Below are positions 49,997 to 59,488 of a stretch of 64,000 nucleotides of DNA, one piece after another. The stretch comes from Bog-473 sp963711065. Lineage in GTDB: Bacteria; Actinomycetota; Acidimicrobiia; Acidimicrobiales; RAAP-2. Below the pieces are notes generated by a model. The model was not told the origin of the DNA. It searched no databases and worked only from the letters and a program-made list of their open reading frames with translations. Location: positions 1 to 64,000 of the forward strand of contig CAVQCO010000005.1 in the NCBI GenBank assembly GCA_963711065.1, in the 5' to 3' direction. Within the stretch, counting starts at the first letter, position 1; every line of letters begins with the position of its first letter. Position numbers and translations under genes: made by a program.

Positions 49997-52417
49997 GTGG
50001 GAGCAGTCAGGCTGGTGTTCAACGCTGGGCTCCGCCGCCGCTGGCGGTCCTGGCTGGCCGTCGCCATCTTGATCAGCGTCGTCGGCGGCCTCGTCCTGGC
50101 CGCCGTGGCCGCCGGGCGGCGGACGGAGAACGCGTTCCCCCGCTTCGTGGCGGCCCACGGGTTCGACAGCATCGTCTACGCCACCAGACCGGTGCCGGCC
50201 GTCGCCCACCTGCCCGGGGTGACCTCGGCCACCGAGATCATCCTCCCCGACGCAGGGAATCCGACGTGCGACTGCGCGCACCAGATCAACGGCAACGACT
50301 TCGGCGTGGCCGTCGTATCGAGCCGGGGCAGGTCGCCCTTCACGCTCGTCTCGGGCCAGCTGCCCGACCCGTCGAAGCCCGACGAGGTGCTGGCATCGTC
50401 CACGTTGCAACAGGACGACGGCGTGCAGGCCGGCACCGTGATCCACGTCCCGTTCGAAGCACCCTCACAGGCCGCCGACTACAACAACCCCAATACGGGG
50501 TACGTCCCCCCGCACGGTCCGCGCCTCGCCCTGCGGGTGGTCGGGATCGAAGCGACCGAGATCGAGTTCCCTTCCGGATCCACCCCCGTCTACCTCCTGT
50601 ATGCCGGACCGGGGTTCGCGCGCTCGGTGCTCCCGCACACGGCGGTGGAATACGAGTACTTCGTCCGCCTGCGCCAGGGTGCGGCCGGTATCCCGCAGTT
50701 CGACAATCAGCTCAAGACACTCAACCTAGGAAGTGGCACGGTCGGCGCCTCGAGCGAGGACGGAACGGCCGGCACGATCCAGGGATCCATCCATCCCCAG
50801 GCCGTCGGGTGGTGGATCCTCGCCGCGCTCGCCGCGCTCGTCGGGCTGGCGGTCGTGGGCCAGGCACTGGCCCGCCAGAGCGCCGTCGAGAGCGAGGACC
50901 ACCCGACGCTGGTCGCCGTCGGCATGTCCGGCCGGGAGCTCTTCGCGCTCGACATGGCGCGGAACCTGGTGGTGGGCCTTGCCGGCGCCGTGGGCGCCGT
51001 CGTGATCGCCTTTGCGTTGTCCCCGATCGCACCTCTCGGCGAGGCCCGAATGGCCGAGGACTCCACCGGAGTCGAGTTCGACTCGTTCGTCCTCCCGCTC
51101 GGAGCGCTCGCCACCGTGGTGGTCGTCCTGGCGCTCGGCATCTGGCCGGCTCTGCGGGCGGCCCGCACCCGGCGGGTGGACGAGCGGGCCGGGGCGTCCC
51201 GCTCCTCGGCGGTGGTGCGGAACCTGGTCACTCTGGGCGCGCCACCGACCGCGGTGATCGGCGTCCGCAACGCCCTGGAGCGCCGATCGGGTGGGTCCGC
51301 CGTTCCTCTGGGCTCGGCCCTCCTGGGCATGGTGCTGGCGGTCATCGCGTTGTGCGCCACCGGGGTCTTCGGTGCCAGCCTGACCCACCTGACGGCGACG
51401 CCCCGGCTCTACGGTGACCCGGAGCAGCTCAGCTTTCAGCCGCCGAACACGGCACTGCTCACCACCCTGCAGCACGACCCGGCCGTCACCGCGGTCACCC
51501 TGGGCCTCGGCGCCGGGGAGGTGATGCTCAACGGGAAGATCGTCGGCGCCATCGTCGGGAACTCGGTCAAGGGTCCCGTCCTCTTCTCGACGGTGGCCGG
51601 GACTCCTCCGGTCGGCGACGACCAGGTCGGGCTCGGCGTCTCGACCATGCATGTAGTCGGCGCGCACATCGGGTCGGTCGTGGAGATCACGTTCACCACG
51701 AATTCCGGTGCCCTCCGCACCGAGGCGTACCGGGTCGTCTCCCAGATCTCCTTCCCGCAGGAAGGGGGGTTCGTGAGCCTGGGCACGGGGATCCTGCTGA
51801 CGACGGCCGGCCTCGTCCACGCCGCCTGCCCTCCGGGTCCCCAGCTCGCCCTGTGCCGGCAGAAGGTGGCCGGCAACATCAGCGGCGGTGGGATCAGGGT
51901 GACCTTCGTGCCGGGTCCGCGCGGCAAGACGGTCATGGACCGCTATATGGCCGAGTACCCATCGATCACGTCACAGCCCGTCGCCCCGACCTCCCTGGTC
52001 AACTTCGGCGAAGCGGTCAACTTCCCGCTCATCTTCGGGGTGATGCTGGCCGTGTTCGGTGCGGCGACGCTGGCGCACCTTCTCGTCGTGAGCGTGTCGC
52101 GCCGCCGCCGGGAGGTCGGGCTGCTCAAGGTCCTGGGGTTCGTCAAAGGCCAGGTCGTCTCGACGGTCTCCTGGCAGGCCACGACGCTGGCCCTCGTTGG
52201 CGTCGTCGTGGGAGTCCCGCTGGGGTTAGTGGTCGGCCGGGGGGTGTGGAACACCTTCGCCGACAACCTGGGGGTCGTCCCGGTCGCCGTCGTGCCGTGG
52301 CTGCTGACCGCGGCCATCACGGTCGGGGTGCTCGTGGGCGCCAACGTCATCGCGATCGCGCCGGCGTTGGTGGCGGCTCGATCAAAGCCGGGTGATCTCT
52401 TGCGACCGCTCGACTGA
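49997..52417 (+). CDS. FtsX-like ABC transporter permease
   Basis: 806 residues. One membrane helix near the N-terminus (SWLAVAILISVVGGLVLAAVAAG), a large extracytoplasmic domain, then three or four helices around 275-395 and a terminal FtsX-type cluster (FPLIFGVMLAVFGAATLAHLLVV and GLLKVLGFVKGQVVSTVSWQATTLALVGVVVG). This MacB/LolC-like layout moves lipids or peptides, or transmits force, with an ATPase. No ATP-binding partner is visible in the window. GTG start with GGAGGG seven bases upstream. Confidence 0.85.
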   Translation: MGAVRLVFNAGLRRRWRSWLAVAILISVVGGLVLAAVAAGRRTENAFPRFVAAHGFDSIVYATRPVPAVAHLPGVTSATEIILPDAGNPTCDCAHQINGNDFGVAVVSSRGRSPFTLVSGQLPDPSKPDEVLASSTLQQDDGVQAGTVIHVPFEAPSQAADYNNPNTGYVPPHGPRLALRVVGIEATEIEFPSGSTPVYLLYAGPGFARSVLPHTAVEYEYFVRLRQGAAGIPQFDNQLKTLNLGSGTVGASSEDGTAGTIQGSIHPQAVGWWILAALAALVGLAVVGQALARQSAVESEDHPTLVAVGMSGRELFALDMARNLVVGLAGAVGAVVIAFALSPIAPLGEARMAEDSTGVEFDSFVLPLGALATVVVVLALGIWPALRAARTRRVDERAGASRSSAVVRNLVTLGAPPTAVIGVRNALERRSGGSAVPLGSALLGMVLAVIALCATGVFGASLTHLTATPRLYGDPEQLSFQPPNTALLTTLQHDPAVTAVTLGLGAGEVMLNGKIVGAIVGNSVKGPVLFSTVAGTPPVGDDQVGLGVSTMHVVGAHIGSVVEITFTTNSGALRTEAYRVVSQISFPQEGGFVSLGTGILLTTAGLVHAACPPGPQLALCRQKVAGNISGGGIRVTFVPGPRGKTVMDRYMAEYPSITSQPVAPTSLVNFGEAVNFPLIFGVMLAVFGAATLAHLLVVSVSRRRREVGLLKVLGFVKGQVVSTVSWQATTLALVGVVVGVPLGLVVGRGVWNTFADNLGVVPVAVVPWLLTAAITVGVLVGANVIAIAPALVAARSKPGDLLRPLD

Positions 52418-52439
52418 CTGGAGTGACGGCGACGGTCCG

Positions 52440-53312
52440 CTACTGGGCGGTGGTCGGACCCAGTCCGAGCGCGGCGTAGATCTCTCGTGTCGCGCTCGAG
52501 GTGTTGAACGTGTAGAAGTGCAGACCCGGAACGCCGACTTCGAGGAGGCGGGAGCAGAGCTCCGTCGCCAGCTCCACGCCTTCCTTGCGAACCGCGTCGG
52601 CGCCGCCCCGCTCGTCGGCGGCGCGTAGCCGCCCCTCCATCCAGGCGGGTGCGGCCGCACCCATGCCGCCGAGGCGGTTCATCGTCGAGATGGACGTGAC
52701 CGGCAGGATGCCCGGCAGGACGGGCGTGTCGACGTGCCGCTGGCGCAGGTCGGCCATGAGGCTCTCGTACTCGGCGACCTCGAAGAAGAACTGGGTCACG
52801 CCGAAGTCGGCCAGCTCCAGCTTGGCGGCGAGGAAGTCCCGGTCGACCGACATCTCCGGCGAGCGCGGGTGGCCGGCCGGGTGGGCCGCCACCCCCACCG
52901 AGAAGCCGCCGACGGCGCGGGCGAGCTCCACGAGCTCGGCTGCGTAGGCCAGCTCACCGGGGCCGGCGCCAGGGTCCTCAGGTGGGTCACCGCCGAGGGC
53001 CATGAGGTTCTCCACGCCCGCCTTGCGCAGGGACACCAGGATGTCGGCCAGCTCGAGGCGGGTGTGCGCCACGCAGATGAGGTGGGCCATCGGGTTGAGC
53101 TTGGTCGTGTGCAGCATGCCGGACACGAGGTCGAACGTGCGCTGGCGGGACTCCGCGCCGCCGCGGTAGGTCACCGAGACGAAGGAGGGCTCGAGCGGCT
53201 GCAACTCGCCGATGGTGCGGGCGAGCGTGGCCAGCTCCTTGTCGTTCTTCGGCGGGAAGAACTCGAAGGAGTACGTCGGTCCGGCCGCCAGGAGCTCCGC
53301 GATGCGCGTCAC
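52440..53312 (-). CDS. metF: Methylenetetrahydrofolate reductase
   Basis: 290 residues, the usual bacterial length. YSFEFFPPKNDKEL, FVSVTYRGG, MAHLICVAHTR and the FAD-contact GDPPEDPG are MTHFR signatures; FGVTQFFFEVAEYESL is also conserved. It reduces 5,10-methylene-THF to 5-methyl-THF for methionine synthesis. GTG at 53312 overlaps the stop of the cupin gene (GTGA). It is the last gene of a one-carbon operon. Confidence 0.93.
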   Translation of the reverse strand: MTRIAELLAAGPTYSFEFFPPKNDKELATLARTIGELQPLEPSFVSVTYRGGAESRQRTFDLVSGMLHTTKLNPMAHLICVAHTRLELADILVSLRKAGVENLMALGGDPPEDPGAGPGELAYAAELVELARAVGGFSVGVAAHPAGHPRSPEMSVDRDFLAAKLELADFGVTQFFFEVAEYESLMADLRQRHVDTPVLPGILPVTSISTMNRLGGMGAAAPAWMEGRLRAADERGGADAVRKEGVELATELCSRLLEVGVPGLHFYTFNTSSATREIYAALGLGPTTAQ

Positions 53313-53680
53313 GTCGACGACACCCCGCCGACCCGGCCGAAATCGTCCTCGAGCCGCACGATGTCGTCCTCGCCGAAGTACGTGCCGTGCTGGACCTCGA
53401 TGAGGACAACGTCGGTGTCCCCTTCGTTGGCGACACGGTGCGCGCCCTCCCGAGGGATGTCGATCGACTCCCCCGCTCGCACGGTGGTCACGACCCCGTC
53501 GAGGGTCACCGTGGCGGTGCCCGAGACGATGAACCAGTGCTCGGCCCGCTGGGCGTGACGCTGGTAGCTCAACCGTTTGCCGGGGTGCACGACGAGGCGC
53601 TTGACCTTGTGGTCCGGGGCGTCGTCGTCGAGGACCGTGTAGTTGCCCCACGGGCGCTCCGAGTATTCCCGCTCGTTCAC
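53309..53680 (-). CDS. Cupin of the mannose-6-phosphate isomerase type II C-domain family
   Basis: 123 residues. ERPWGNYTVLDDDAPDHKVKRLVVHPGKRLSYQRHAQRAEHW is the standard C-terminal cupin of bifunctional mannose-1-phosphate guanylyltransferase/isomerases, here as a stand-alone protein. The His-rich RHAQRAEHW is the metal site. GTG at 53680 has AGGAGG upstream. It sits between folD and metF, an unexpected place for sugar metabolism. Confidence 0.8.
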   Translation of the reverse strand: MNEREYSERPWGNYTVLDDDAPDHKVKRLVVHPGKRLSYQRHAQRAEHWFIVSGTATVTLDGVVTTVRAGESIDIPREGAHRVANEGDTDVVLIEVQHGTYFGEDDIVRLEDDFGRVGGVSST

Positions 53681-53693
53681 TGCAGAATTCCTC

Positions 53694-54557
53694 CTAGCGG
53701 GCAGCCAGCTCCGCGGCCCGCAACGCGTTGCGCAACAGCATGGCACGGGTCATGGGGCCGACCCCACCGAGACGGGGCGTGATCCATCCGGCCACTTCGG
53801 CGACGTCGGGATGAGCGTCGGGGATCAATTTGCGGCCCTCGAAGGTGGTGCCCGCCGAGACCACCGCTGCGCCCGGCTTGACCATGTCCGGCGTGAGCAT
53901 GTGAGGCCGGCCGGCGGCGGCCACCACGATGTCCGCCGTGCGCACCAGGGCGGCCAGGTCGGCCTTCTCGACACCGGTGTGCACCACGGTCACCGCCGCG
54001 TTGTACCCCGGCCGCTTCAGGGTGAGGAGGTTGGCCAGGGGCCGGCCGATCGTGACCCCCCGGCCGATGATGGCGACGTGGCGGCCCTCGACGGGGACGT
54101 CGTAGGCATGGAGGAGCTCGACGATGCCCGACGGGGTGCACGGCAGCGGCCCCGGCGTGCCCAGCACGAGGCGGCCCAGGTTGACCGGGTGCAGCCCGTC
54201 GACGTCCTTGTCCGGGTCCACGGCCAGCAGGGCGCACTCCTCGTCGAGCCCGGCCGGAAGCGGCAGCTGCACGAGGAACGCGCTGACCGCGGGGTCGGCG
54301 TTGAAGCGAGCGATGACGTCCATGACCTCTTCTTGGGTCGCGGTGGCGGGGAGGTGCTCGCCGACCGAGTACATGCCGATGCCGGCGCAGTCCTCGTGCT
54401 TGAGCGCGACGTAGCGCTCGCTCGGCACGTCGTCACCCACGAGGATCGTCCCGAGACCGACGGTGACGCCCTCGGAGCGCAGTTGCGCGACCCGGTCGGC
54501 GACCTCGGCGCGGATGCGGGCGGCGACCGCCTCGCCGTCGAGCACGATGGCGCCCAT
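53694..54557 (-). CDS. folD: Bifunctional methylene-THF dehydrogenase/cyclohydrolase
   Basis: 287 residues. SERYVALKHEDC contains the catalytic Lys, VQLPLP and DVDGLHPVNLGRL form the folate site, and PCTPSGIVELL plus GRGVTIGRPLA make the NADP site. It converts 5,10-methylene-THF to 10-formyl-THF, the substrate of purN and purH, encoded directly upstream. Its ATG overlaps the purH stop by one base. Confidence 0.95.
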   Translation of the reverse strand: MGAIVLDGEAVAARIRAEVADRVAQLRSEGVTVGLGTILVGDDVPSERYVALKHEDCAGIGMYSVGEHLPATATQEEVMDVIARFNADPAVSAFLVQLPLPAGLDEECALLAVDPDKDVDGLHPVNLGRLVLGTPGPLPCTPSGIVELLHAYDVPVEGRHVAIIGRGVTIGRPLANLLTLKRPGYNAAVTVVHTGVEKADLAALVRTADIVVAAAGRPHMLTPDMVKPGAAVVSAGTTFEGRKLIPDAHPDVAEVAGWITPRLGGVGPMTRAMLLRNALRAAELAAR

Positions 54558-56135
54558 CAGTGCCGGAAGTGCCGCTCGCCGGTCACGACCATGGCCAGGC
54601 CCGCCTCGTCCGCGGCCGCCACGACCTCTTCGTCCCTGACCGATCCACCGGGTTGGACGACGGCCGTCACGCCGGCGTCGGCCAGCACCAGCAGCCCGTC
54701 GGGGAAGGGGAAGAAGGCGTCGCTCGCGCCCGCGCCGCCCTTGGCCCGCTCGCCAGCCTTCTGCACGGCGATCTCGGCGGCGACGACGCGGGACTGCTGC
54801 CCGGCGCCGACGCCGACGGCCTGGCCGTTCGTGACCACCGCGATGGCGTTCGAGGTCGTGCGCCCGCAGACCCGCCACGCCAGCACGAGGTCGCGCCACT
54901 CGTCCTCGGTGGGCTGCCGCTTAGTGACGGAGCGCCACTCGCCGCGGGGCGAGAGGAAGGCGTCGACGTCCTGCACGAGCACGCTGGCGCCGAGGCTGCG
55001 CAGCTGGCGCACCGCCTGCTCCGGCGCGGGCCCCGACAGCAGCCGGGTCGCCTTGCGCCGGCTCGTGAGCCTCTCCAGCGCCTCGGGCGCGAAGGAGGAC
55101 GCGATGACGACGTCGGCCTGCGGGCCGGCGGCGACGGCCTCGGCGACCTCCATCGGTGACGTCGCCGCCGATGGCCACGACGCCGCCGAACGCGCTCTGC
55201 ACGTCGCACTCGAGCGCCCGCTCGTAGGCGGTCACCAGGTCGCCGGCCACGGCGGCACCGCACGGGTTGGCGTGTTTGATGATGGCCACCGCCTCCCGGC
55301 CGGCGCCGGCGTCGGCCGCCAATTCGTGGACCAGCCTCCAGGCGGCGTCGCCATCGAAGAGGTTGAGGTACGACAGCGGGTTGCCGGCGTGCTGGAACAT
55401 GGCGTCCCACCAGCTCGCCGTACCTGCGACGCGGTAACGCGACCCGCGCTGGTGCGGGTTCTCGCCGTAGCGCAGGACCTCGGTACGCTCGAGCGTGAGG
55501 TGGAGGGTGGGCGGCAGGACGGCCGACAGCTCGGCCTCCTCGGTGTCGGCCTCCGTGGCGCCGTCGAGGTCCGCGACCGGTGCGGGACCCCCGGCGTCGA
55601 GCCAGGCGACGATGGCCGCGTCGTAGGCCGCCGTGTGCGCGAAGGCCTCCCGGGCCAGCCGGCGGCGCGTCGCCGCCGAGAGGATGCCGGAGGCCCGGAG
55701 CTCGGCGAGCACCGCGGGGTAGTCGTCCGGAGAGGTGACGATGCCGACGTGATCTTGGTTCTTGGCGGCGGCGCGCACCATGGTCGGGCCACCGACGTCG
55801 ATGAGCTCGATGGAGGGGTCCGAGGAGAAGGGGTACAGGTTCGAGACCACGAGGTCGATGGCGTCGATGCCGTTGGCCTCCAGGTCGGCCATGTGCTCGG
55901 GCTTCGAGCGGTCGGCGAGGATCCCGCCGTGGATCTTGGGGTGGAGGGTCTTGACCCGCCCCTCCAGCATCTCGGGGGAGCCGGTGACCTCGGCGACCTC
56001 GACGTCCGCGATGCCGGCCTCGCTCAGCTTGGCCGACGTGTTGCCGCTCGCGACGAGCTCCCATCCCAGGTCCGAGAGTCCCCGGGCGAACTCGACCAGG
56101 CCTTCTTTGTCGTAGACCGACAGCAGCGCTCTCAC
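54557..56135 (-). CDS. purH: Bifunctional AICAR transformylase/IMP cyclohydrolase, frameshifted
   Basis: The N-terminal frame begins RALLSVYDKEGLVEFARGLSDLG, the IMP cyclohydrolase domain, and runs to the transformylase signature AIIKHANPCGAAVAGDLV and SAFGGVVAIGGDVT. Homology then continues in the next frame as EVAEAVAAGPQADVVIASSFAPEAL to the end. One extra base at about 55150-55157 explains the switch; removing it gives a normal 525-residue enzyme. It catalyses the last two steps of IMP synthesis. GTG at 56135 overlaps the purN stop (GTGA). Confidence 0.9.
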
Positions 56136-56812
56136 GACGTCATCTCCTCGTCCACTCCTCCCATTTGCGCCACTCCAGCGCCCCGGTTCGGGGCTCCGAC
56201 CACTGCTGCCGCCCCGACTCGTGCCGGCGGCCTGATCGCGCGCCCCGCTTCGAGCTCGCCCAGTGCCCAGGCCACCGTGGCGGGGTACAGGGCCCGCTCG
56301 ACGACCTTGATCCGCTCGTGCAGGGTCTCCTCGGTGTCTTCGGGCAAGACCGGGACCACCTCCTGGGCCAGGATCGGCCCGGCGTCCATCTCCAGGGTGG
56401 CCAGGTGAACGGTGCAGCCCGTCTCGGGCACACGGGCCGCCAGGGCGTCGCGCACGCCGTGCCACCCCGGGAACGCGGGGAGGAGGGCAGGGTGGGTGTT
56501 CAGGATCCGGCTGGGGAAGGCACGGTGGACGGCCTCGCCCAGGACGGTGCCGAAGCCGGCCATCGCCACCAGGTCCACCTGGTGGGCGACGAGGGTGGCC
56601 GCCAGGGTGGCCGTGAAGCCGTCCCGGTCGAACTCCGGGCCGTAGCCACCGAATGTGGACCGGTCGACCAGCTCGGCGGCGACTCCATGCTCCTCGGCCA
56701 GGGTCAGGGCCACGCAGGGCCGGTCCGAGAGGACGACACAGACCGGGAGGCCTGCCTCGAACATCGCCCGAAGGATCGTCCCGGAACCCGAGGCAAGGAC
56801 CGCGAGGCGCAC
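56132..56812 (-). CDS. purN: Phosphoribosylglycinamide formyltransferase
   Basis: 226 residues. LAVLASGSGTILRAM at the start, ILNTHPALLPAFPGWHG with the catalytic Asn and His, and TVHLATLEMDAGPILAQEVVPV with the catalytic Asp, all match 10-formyl-THF-dependent GART. The C-terminal about 30 residues are a Gly/Ala-rich extension. First gene of the operon purN-purH-folD-cupin-metF; it is preceded leftward by the Thr-rich protein gene with a 53-base gap. Confidence 0.93.
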   Translation of the reverse strand: MRLAVLASGSGTILRAMFEAGLPVCVVLSDRPCVALTLAEEHGVAAELVDRSTFGGYGPEFDRDGFTATLAATLVAHQVDLVAMAGFGTVLGEAVHRAFPSRILNTHPALLPAFPGWHGVRDALAARVPETGCTVHLATLEMDAGPILAQEVVPVLPEDTEETLHERIKVVERALYPATVAWALGELEAGRAIRPPARVGAAAVVGAPNRGAGVAQMGGVDEEMTS

Positions 56813-56865
56813 GCAGTCAATCTAATGCGTGGCCGATTGCCCCCGGCATGGCTCACCGGGTGGTT

Positions 56866-57553
56866 CTACGAACCCGTCACCTTGACGATCCAGACGCAGG
56901 ACGCCGGGGCTTGCACCACGAGCGTCTGCGCGCCGGTGCTGGACTGTGCCGTGACCGATTGCCCGGACGGCCCGGTCTCGCTGATCGCGGGCGTGCCGGT
57001 GGGCGCCGACCCGGCCGGGGTGACGAACACCTCGAACGAGGGTCCCGAGGCGGGGGCGGGAGCGCAGCGGAACGCCCAGCCGATGTTCCAGGGTGCGGCG
57101 GTTGTCGTGAACGACGTGCTCGTCCAGTTGCCCTGCATCTGCGGCGAGGTCAGGAGGACGCGCGCCGGTCCCGCCGCGGCACCCGAGGTGGTCGTCGACG
57201 TCGTCGTCGATCCGCCGGCGGCCGTGGTCGTGGTCGATCCACCGGCTGCAGTGGTGGTGGTGGTCGATCCCGCGGGCGGCAGTGGTCGTGGTGGATCCGC
57301 CGGAGGCCGAGCCGGAAGAGGCAGCGCTCGGCGGAGGTAGATGTCCGCTTCCCGAGCTCGTCCCAGTCGTGCTCGCGGCGCCGCCGCCGGTGTCCCCGTT
57401 GAGCCACATCCCGAAGACCGCGGCAACCAGAACGGCGGTCAGCAGCTGCCAGGTCCTCCAGGAGCGCCGCTCCTTGATTTTGAGTTCCCCAGGCTGGGGC
57501 ACCCCGTCGGCCGACGACGACCCCGCCAACGCATTCTCGTAGGGCGATGTCAT
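56866..57553 (-). CDS. Membrane-anchored Thr-rich protein of unknown function, frameshifted
   Basis: The first frame has a cytoplasmic tail, one membrane helix (TWQLLTAVLVAAVFGMWL) and a Gly/Ser-rich start of a linker (SGGSTTTTAA). After about 57274-57276 the linker continues in the next frame as repeated GGSTTTTAA units and then a beta-rich external domain (VLLTSPQMQGNWTSTSFTTTAAPWNIGWAF... ending VWIVKVTGS). Removing one C from a CCC run gives 228 residues. The C-domain is not recognised. It follows the exosortase gene on the same strand. Confidence 0.6.
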
Positions 57554-57630
57554 CTACAAGACCTCGACGATGGGTGCGGTCTGATCAAGCGAACGTCTTG
57601 CACATCTCACGGAACACGCCTGCCCCTCGC

Positions 57631-59430
57631 TCAGGCCGATATCCCGTTGGAACCGGCGTCGACGATCGCCGCGCGGTTTGACTGGGCGTAGATCAGCCGG
57701 TCGGCGAACGCAACCAGGAACGTCCGGTTGTTGAGGAGCGCGTGGTCAGCTTCGGTTGAAGGATTCAGCGAGCCGCGGACGCTCGCAAGGGACGCCCGCG
57801 TCGTGAGGCCCTTGACGACCACGCCCGGACCCGAATTCCGGACGTAGAGCACGACCCGCTCGAAGCTCGTGCTCCCAGTGTCCATCTTCACCGGCACGAT
57901 CCAGTAGACGATCGACCAGCTGCCGAATTGCTGCGACGTGTAGGACATCGCTTGTCCGGTTATCCCGCCGGCGAGGGCCACCTGGGTCACGTCTGCGAGC
58001 GCGTAGCCGTGGAACGTATAGCAGTCCTCCACACCGAACGCCGAGAAGCTGGAGAGATCAGGGGTGTTGATGACATCCGCGACCACGGGGACGTTGGTGT
58101 GCAGTGGGCCGCTTCCTGTGGACCGCATCATGTACCGATTCCATATCGAGGCGTCTCCGAACAGGGGCTTCGCCCACCCATAGGAGGTCTCGTACTGAGC
58201 GGACCAACCCGGCGGCGCCACCGGGCCTTGGATGAAGGCGGTCAGCTTGGCCTCGCCGGAGACTCCCGCGACCAGGTCGTAGTTGCTCAGCCCGACATTG
58301 CTGATGCCGAGGACGAGTGCTGCCACCACTACGGCTGCGACGGCCAGGTAGACCTTGGGCACGGCGAGCGTCGCCTTGGGCTTCTGCGGCTCTCTGGGAG
58401 CGTCGAGGGAAGAGGCGGTCGCGGCGCCGCTCGGCGGCGCCGGAGGGCTCGTCGCGCCGATGGCGATGCGCATCCCGAGTGGGCGGATCAGCAAGAGCAT
58501 CACGATCACGCCCACACAGAACAAGACAAGGCCGACGAATGGATGGAAGACGTTGATCGCGACGGACTCTCCCCACTCCCTCCCGGCGAAGAAGATGAAG
58601 GTGATGCGACCGAGATTGAGGACCCACAGGACAACCATGCCGCCGACGAGCCAGAGCACCTTCCGGACGATGGGACCGCGCACGATTGCGGCGAAAGCCG
58701 AACCGACCAGCAGGAATCCGACCACGCCGTTGACCCCGGAGCACGCAGACACGATGCTGAGCGTGAAGGGCGTGCCATTGTGACTGACCGAGAAGAGCGT
58801 GTCCCCCGATGAAGAGAAGGGCGTGGCGAGGTGGGTCCAGTGGGCGATCTTGTCCATGGCCAGCAGGGTTACGTTGGTGAAGACGTTCAGGACTCCCAGC
58901 AGATACTTCTGGTAGGGATAGGGCCACGCCAGGAACAGGAAGGCAATCGCCAGCTTCTGACGCCACAGGACTCGGCATCCGAAGATGATGGCCACCGCGC
59001 CCGCTACGAAGATCGGAAGCGAGAAGAGGTCGATTCGGTAGAACCAGAAGAGGGCCGACATGCGAGCCGGAAGCAATTCGTTGATGGCGACGGCGGCCAG
59101 GATCAACGGGATCCCGATCGTGTAGTCCACCTGACGGTCGTAGATCGGTGGCTCCGGCTTGAGGGGTCGGGAACGCACCGCAGCCAGTGCGAGCGCGATG
59201 GCAGGTACCAGGCTGATATAGGCAAGCGGCGTCTGCTGGTCGGCCGTCTGCAGCAGTGTGCTGAACGAGTAGTTGTAGGCGATCAAGACGGCGCCGATCA
59301 GCACACCCACTTGGATCCACGTCCTCGTGGTCTGCGATGCGTCGGTCCAGCGCCGCCGCCAGGAGTCTTGCCAATCCTTGATCGTGGAGCGTCGAGTTGG
59401 CGGTGTAGGGACGTAGAGCGTTTCGGTCAT
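57631..59430 (-). CDS. Exosortase/archaeosortase-family protein with EpsI-like C-terminal domain
   Basis: 599 residues: about eight membrane helices to residue 320 with the full exosortase triad, Cys230 in SACSGVNG, Arg275 in NLGRITFIF and His296 in VFHPFVG. After a disordered linker and another helix (about 360-378), the C-terminal domain has a DCYTFHGY motif and a strand-rich layout like EpsI/DUF3485 proteins. Exosortases cut C-terminal sorting tails of exported proteins. It follows pstB by 58 bases. The substrates here are not proven. Confidence 0.85.
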   Translation of the reverse strand: MTETLYVPTPPTRRSTIKDWQDSWRRRWTDASQTTRTWIQVGVLIGAVLIAYNYSFSTLLQTADQQTPLAYISLVPAIALALAAVRSRPLKPEPPIYDRQVDYTIGIPLILAAVAINELLPARMSALFWFYRIDLFSLPIFVAGAVAIIFGCRVLWRQKLAIAFLFLAWPYPYQKYLLGVLNVFTNVTLLAMDKIAHWTHLATPFSSSGDTLFSVSHNGTPFTLSIVSACSGVNGVVGFLLVGSAFAAIVRGPIVRKVLWLVGGMVVLWVLNLGRITFIFFAGREWGESVAINVFHPFVGLVLFCVGVIVMLLLIRPLGMRIAIGATSPPAPPSGAATASSLDAPREPQKPKATLAVPKVYLAVAAVVVAALVLGISNVGLSNYDLVAGVSGEAKLTAFIQGPVAPPGWSAQYETSYGWAKPLFGDASIWNRYMMRSTGSGPLHTNVPVVADVINTPDLSSFSAFGVEDCYTFHGYALADVTQVALAGGITGQAMSYTSQQFGSWSIVYWIVPVKMDTGSTSFERVVLYVRNSGPGVVVKGLTTRASLASVRGSLNPSTEADHALLNNRTFLVAFADRLIYAQSNRAAIVDAGSNGISA

Positions 59431-59488
59431 GAAGTTGCCCCTCGTGGTCCTGGCCCCCGTTTGTTCTGGGAAAAAATCGACAAAGCGC

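Noticed and set aside
53643..56408. Very long rightward open frame (over 900 codons) across the folD/purH/purN genes
   Set aside because: It runs antisense to well-conserved enzymes, has Arg/Gly/His-rich composition typical of shadow frames in GC-rich DNA, and shows no family motif.
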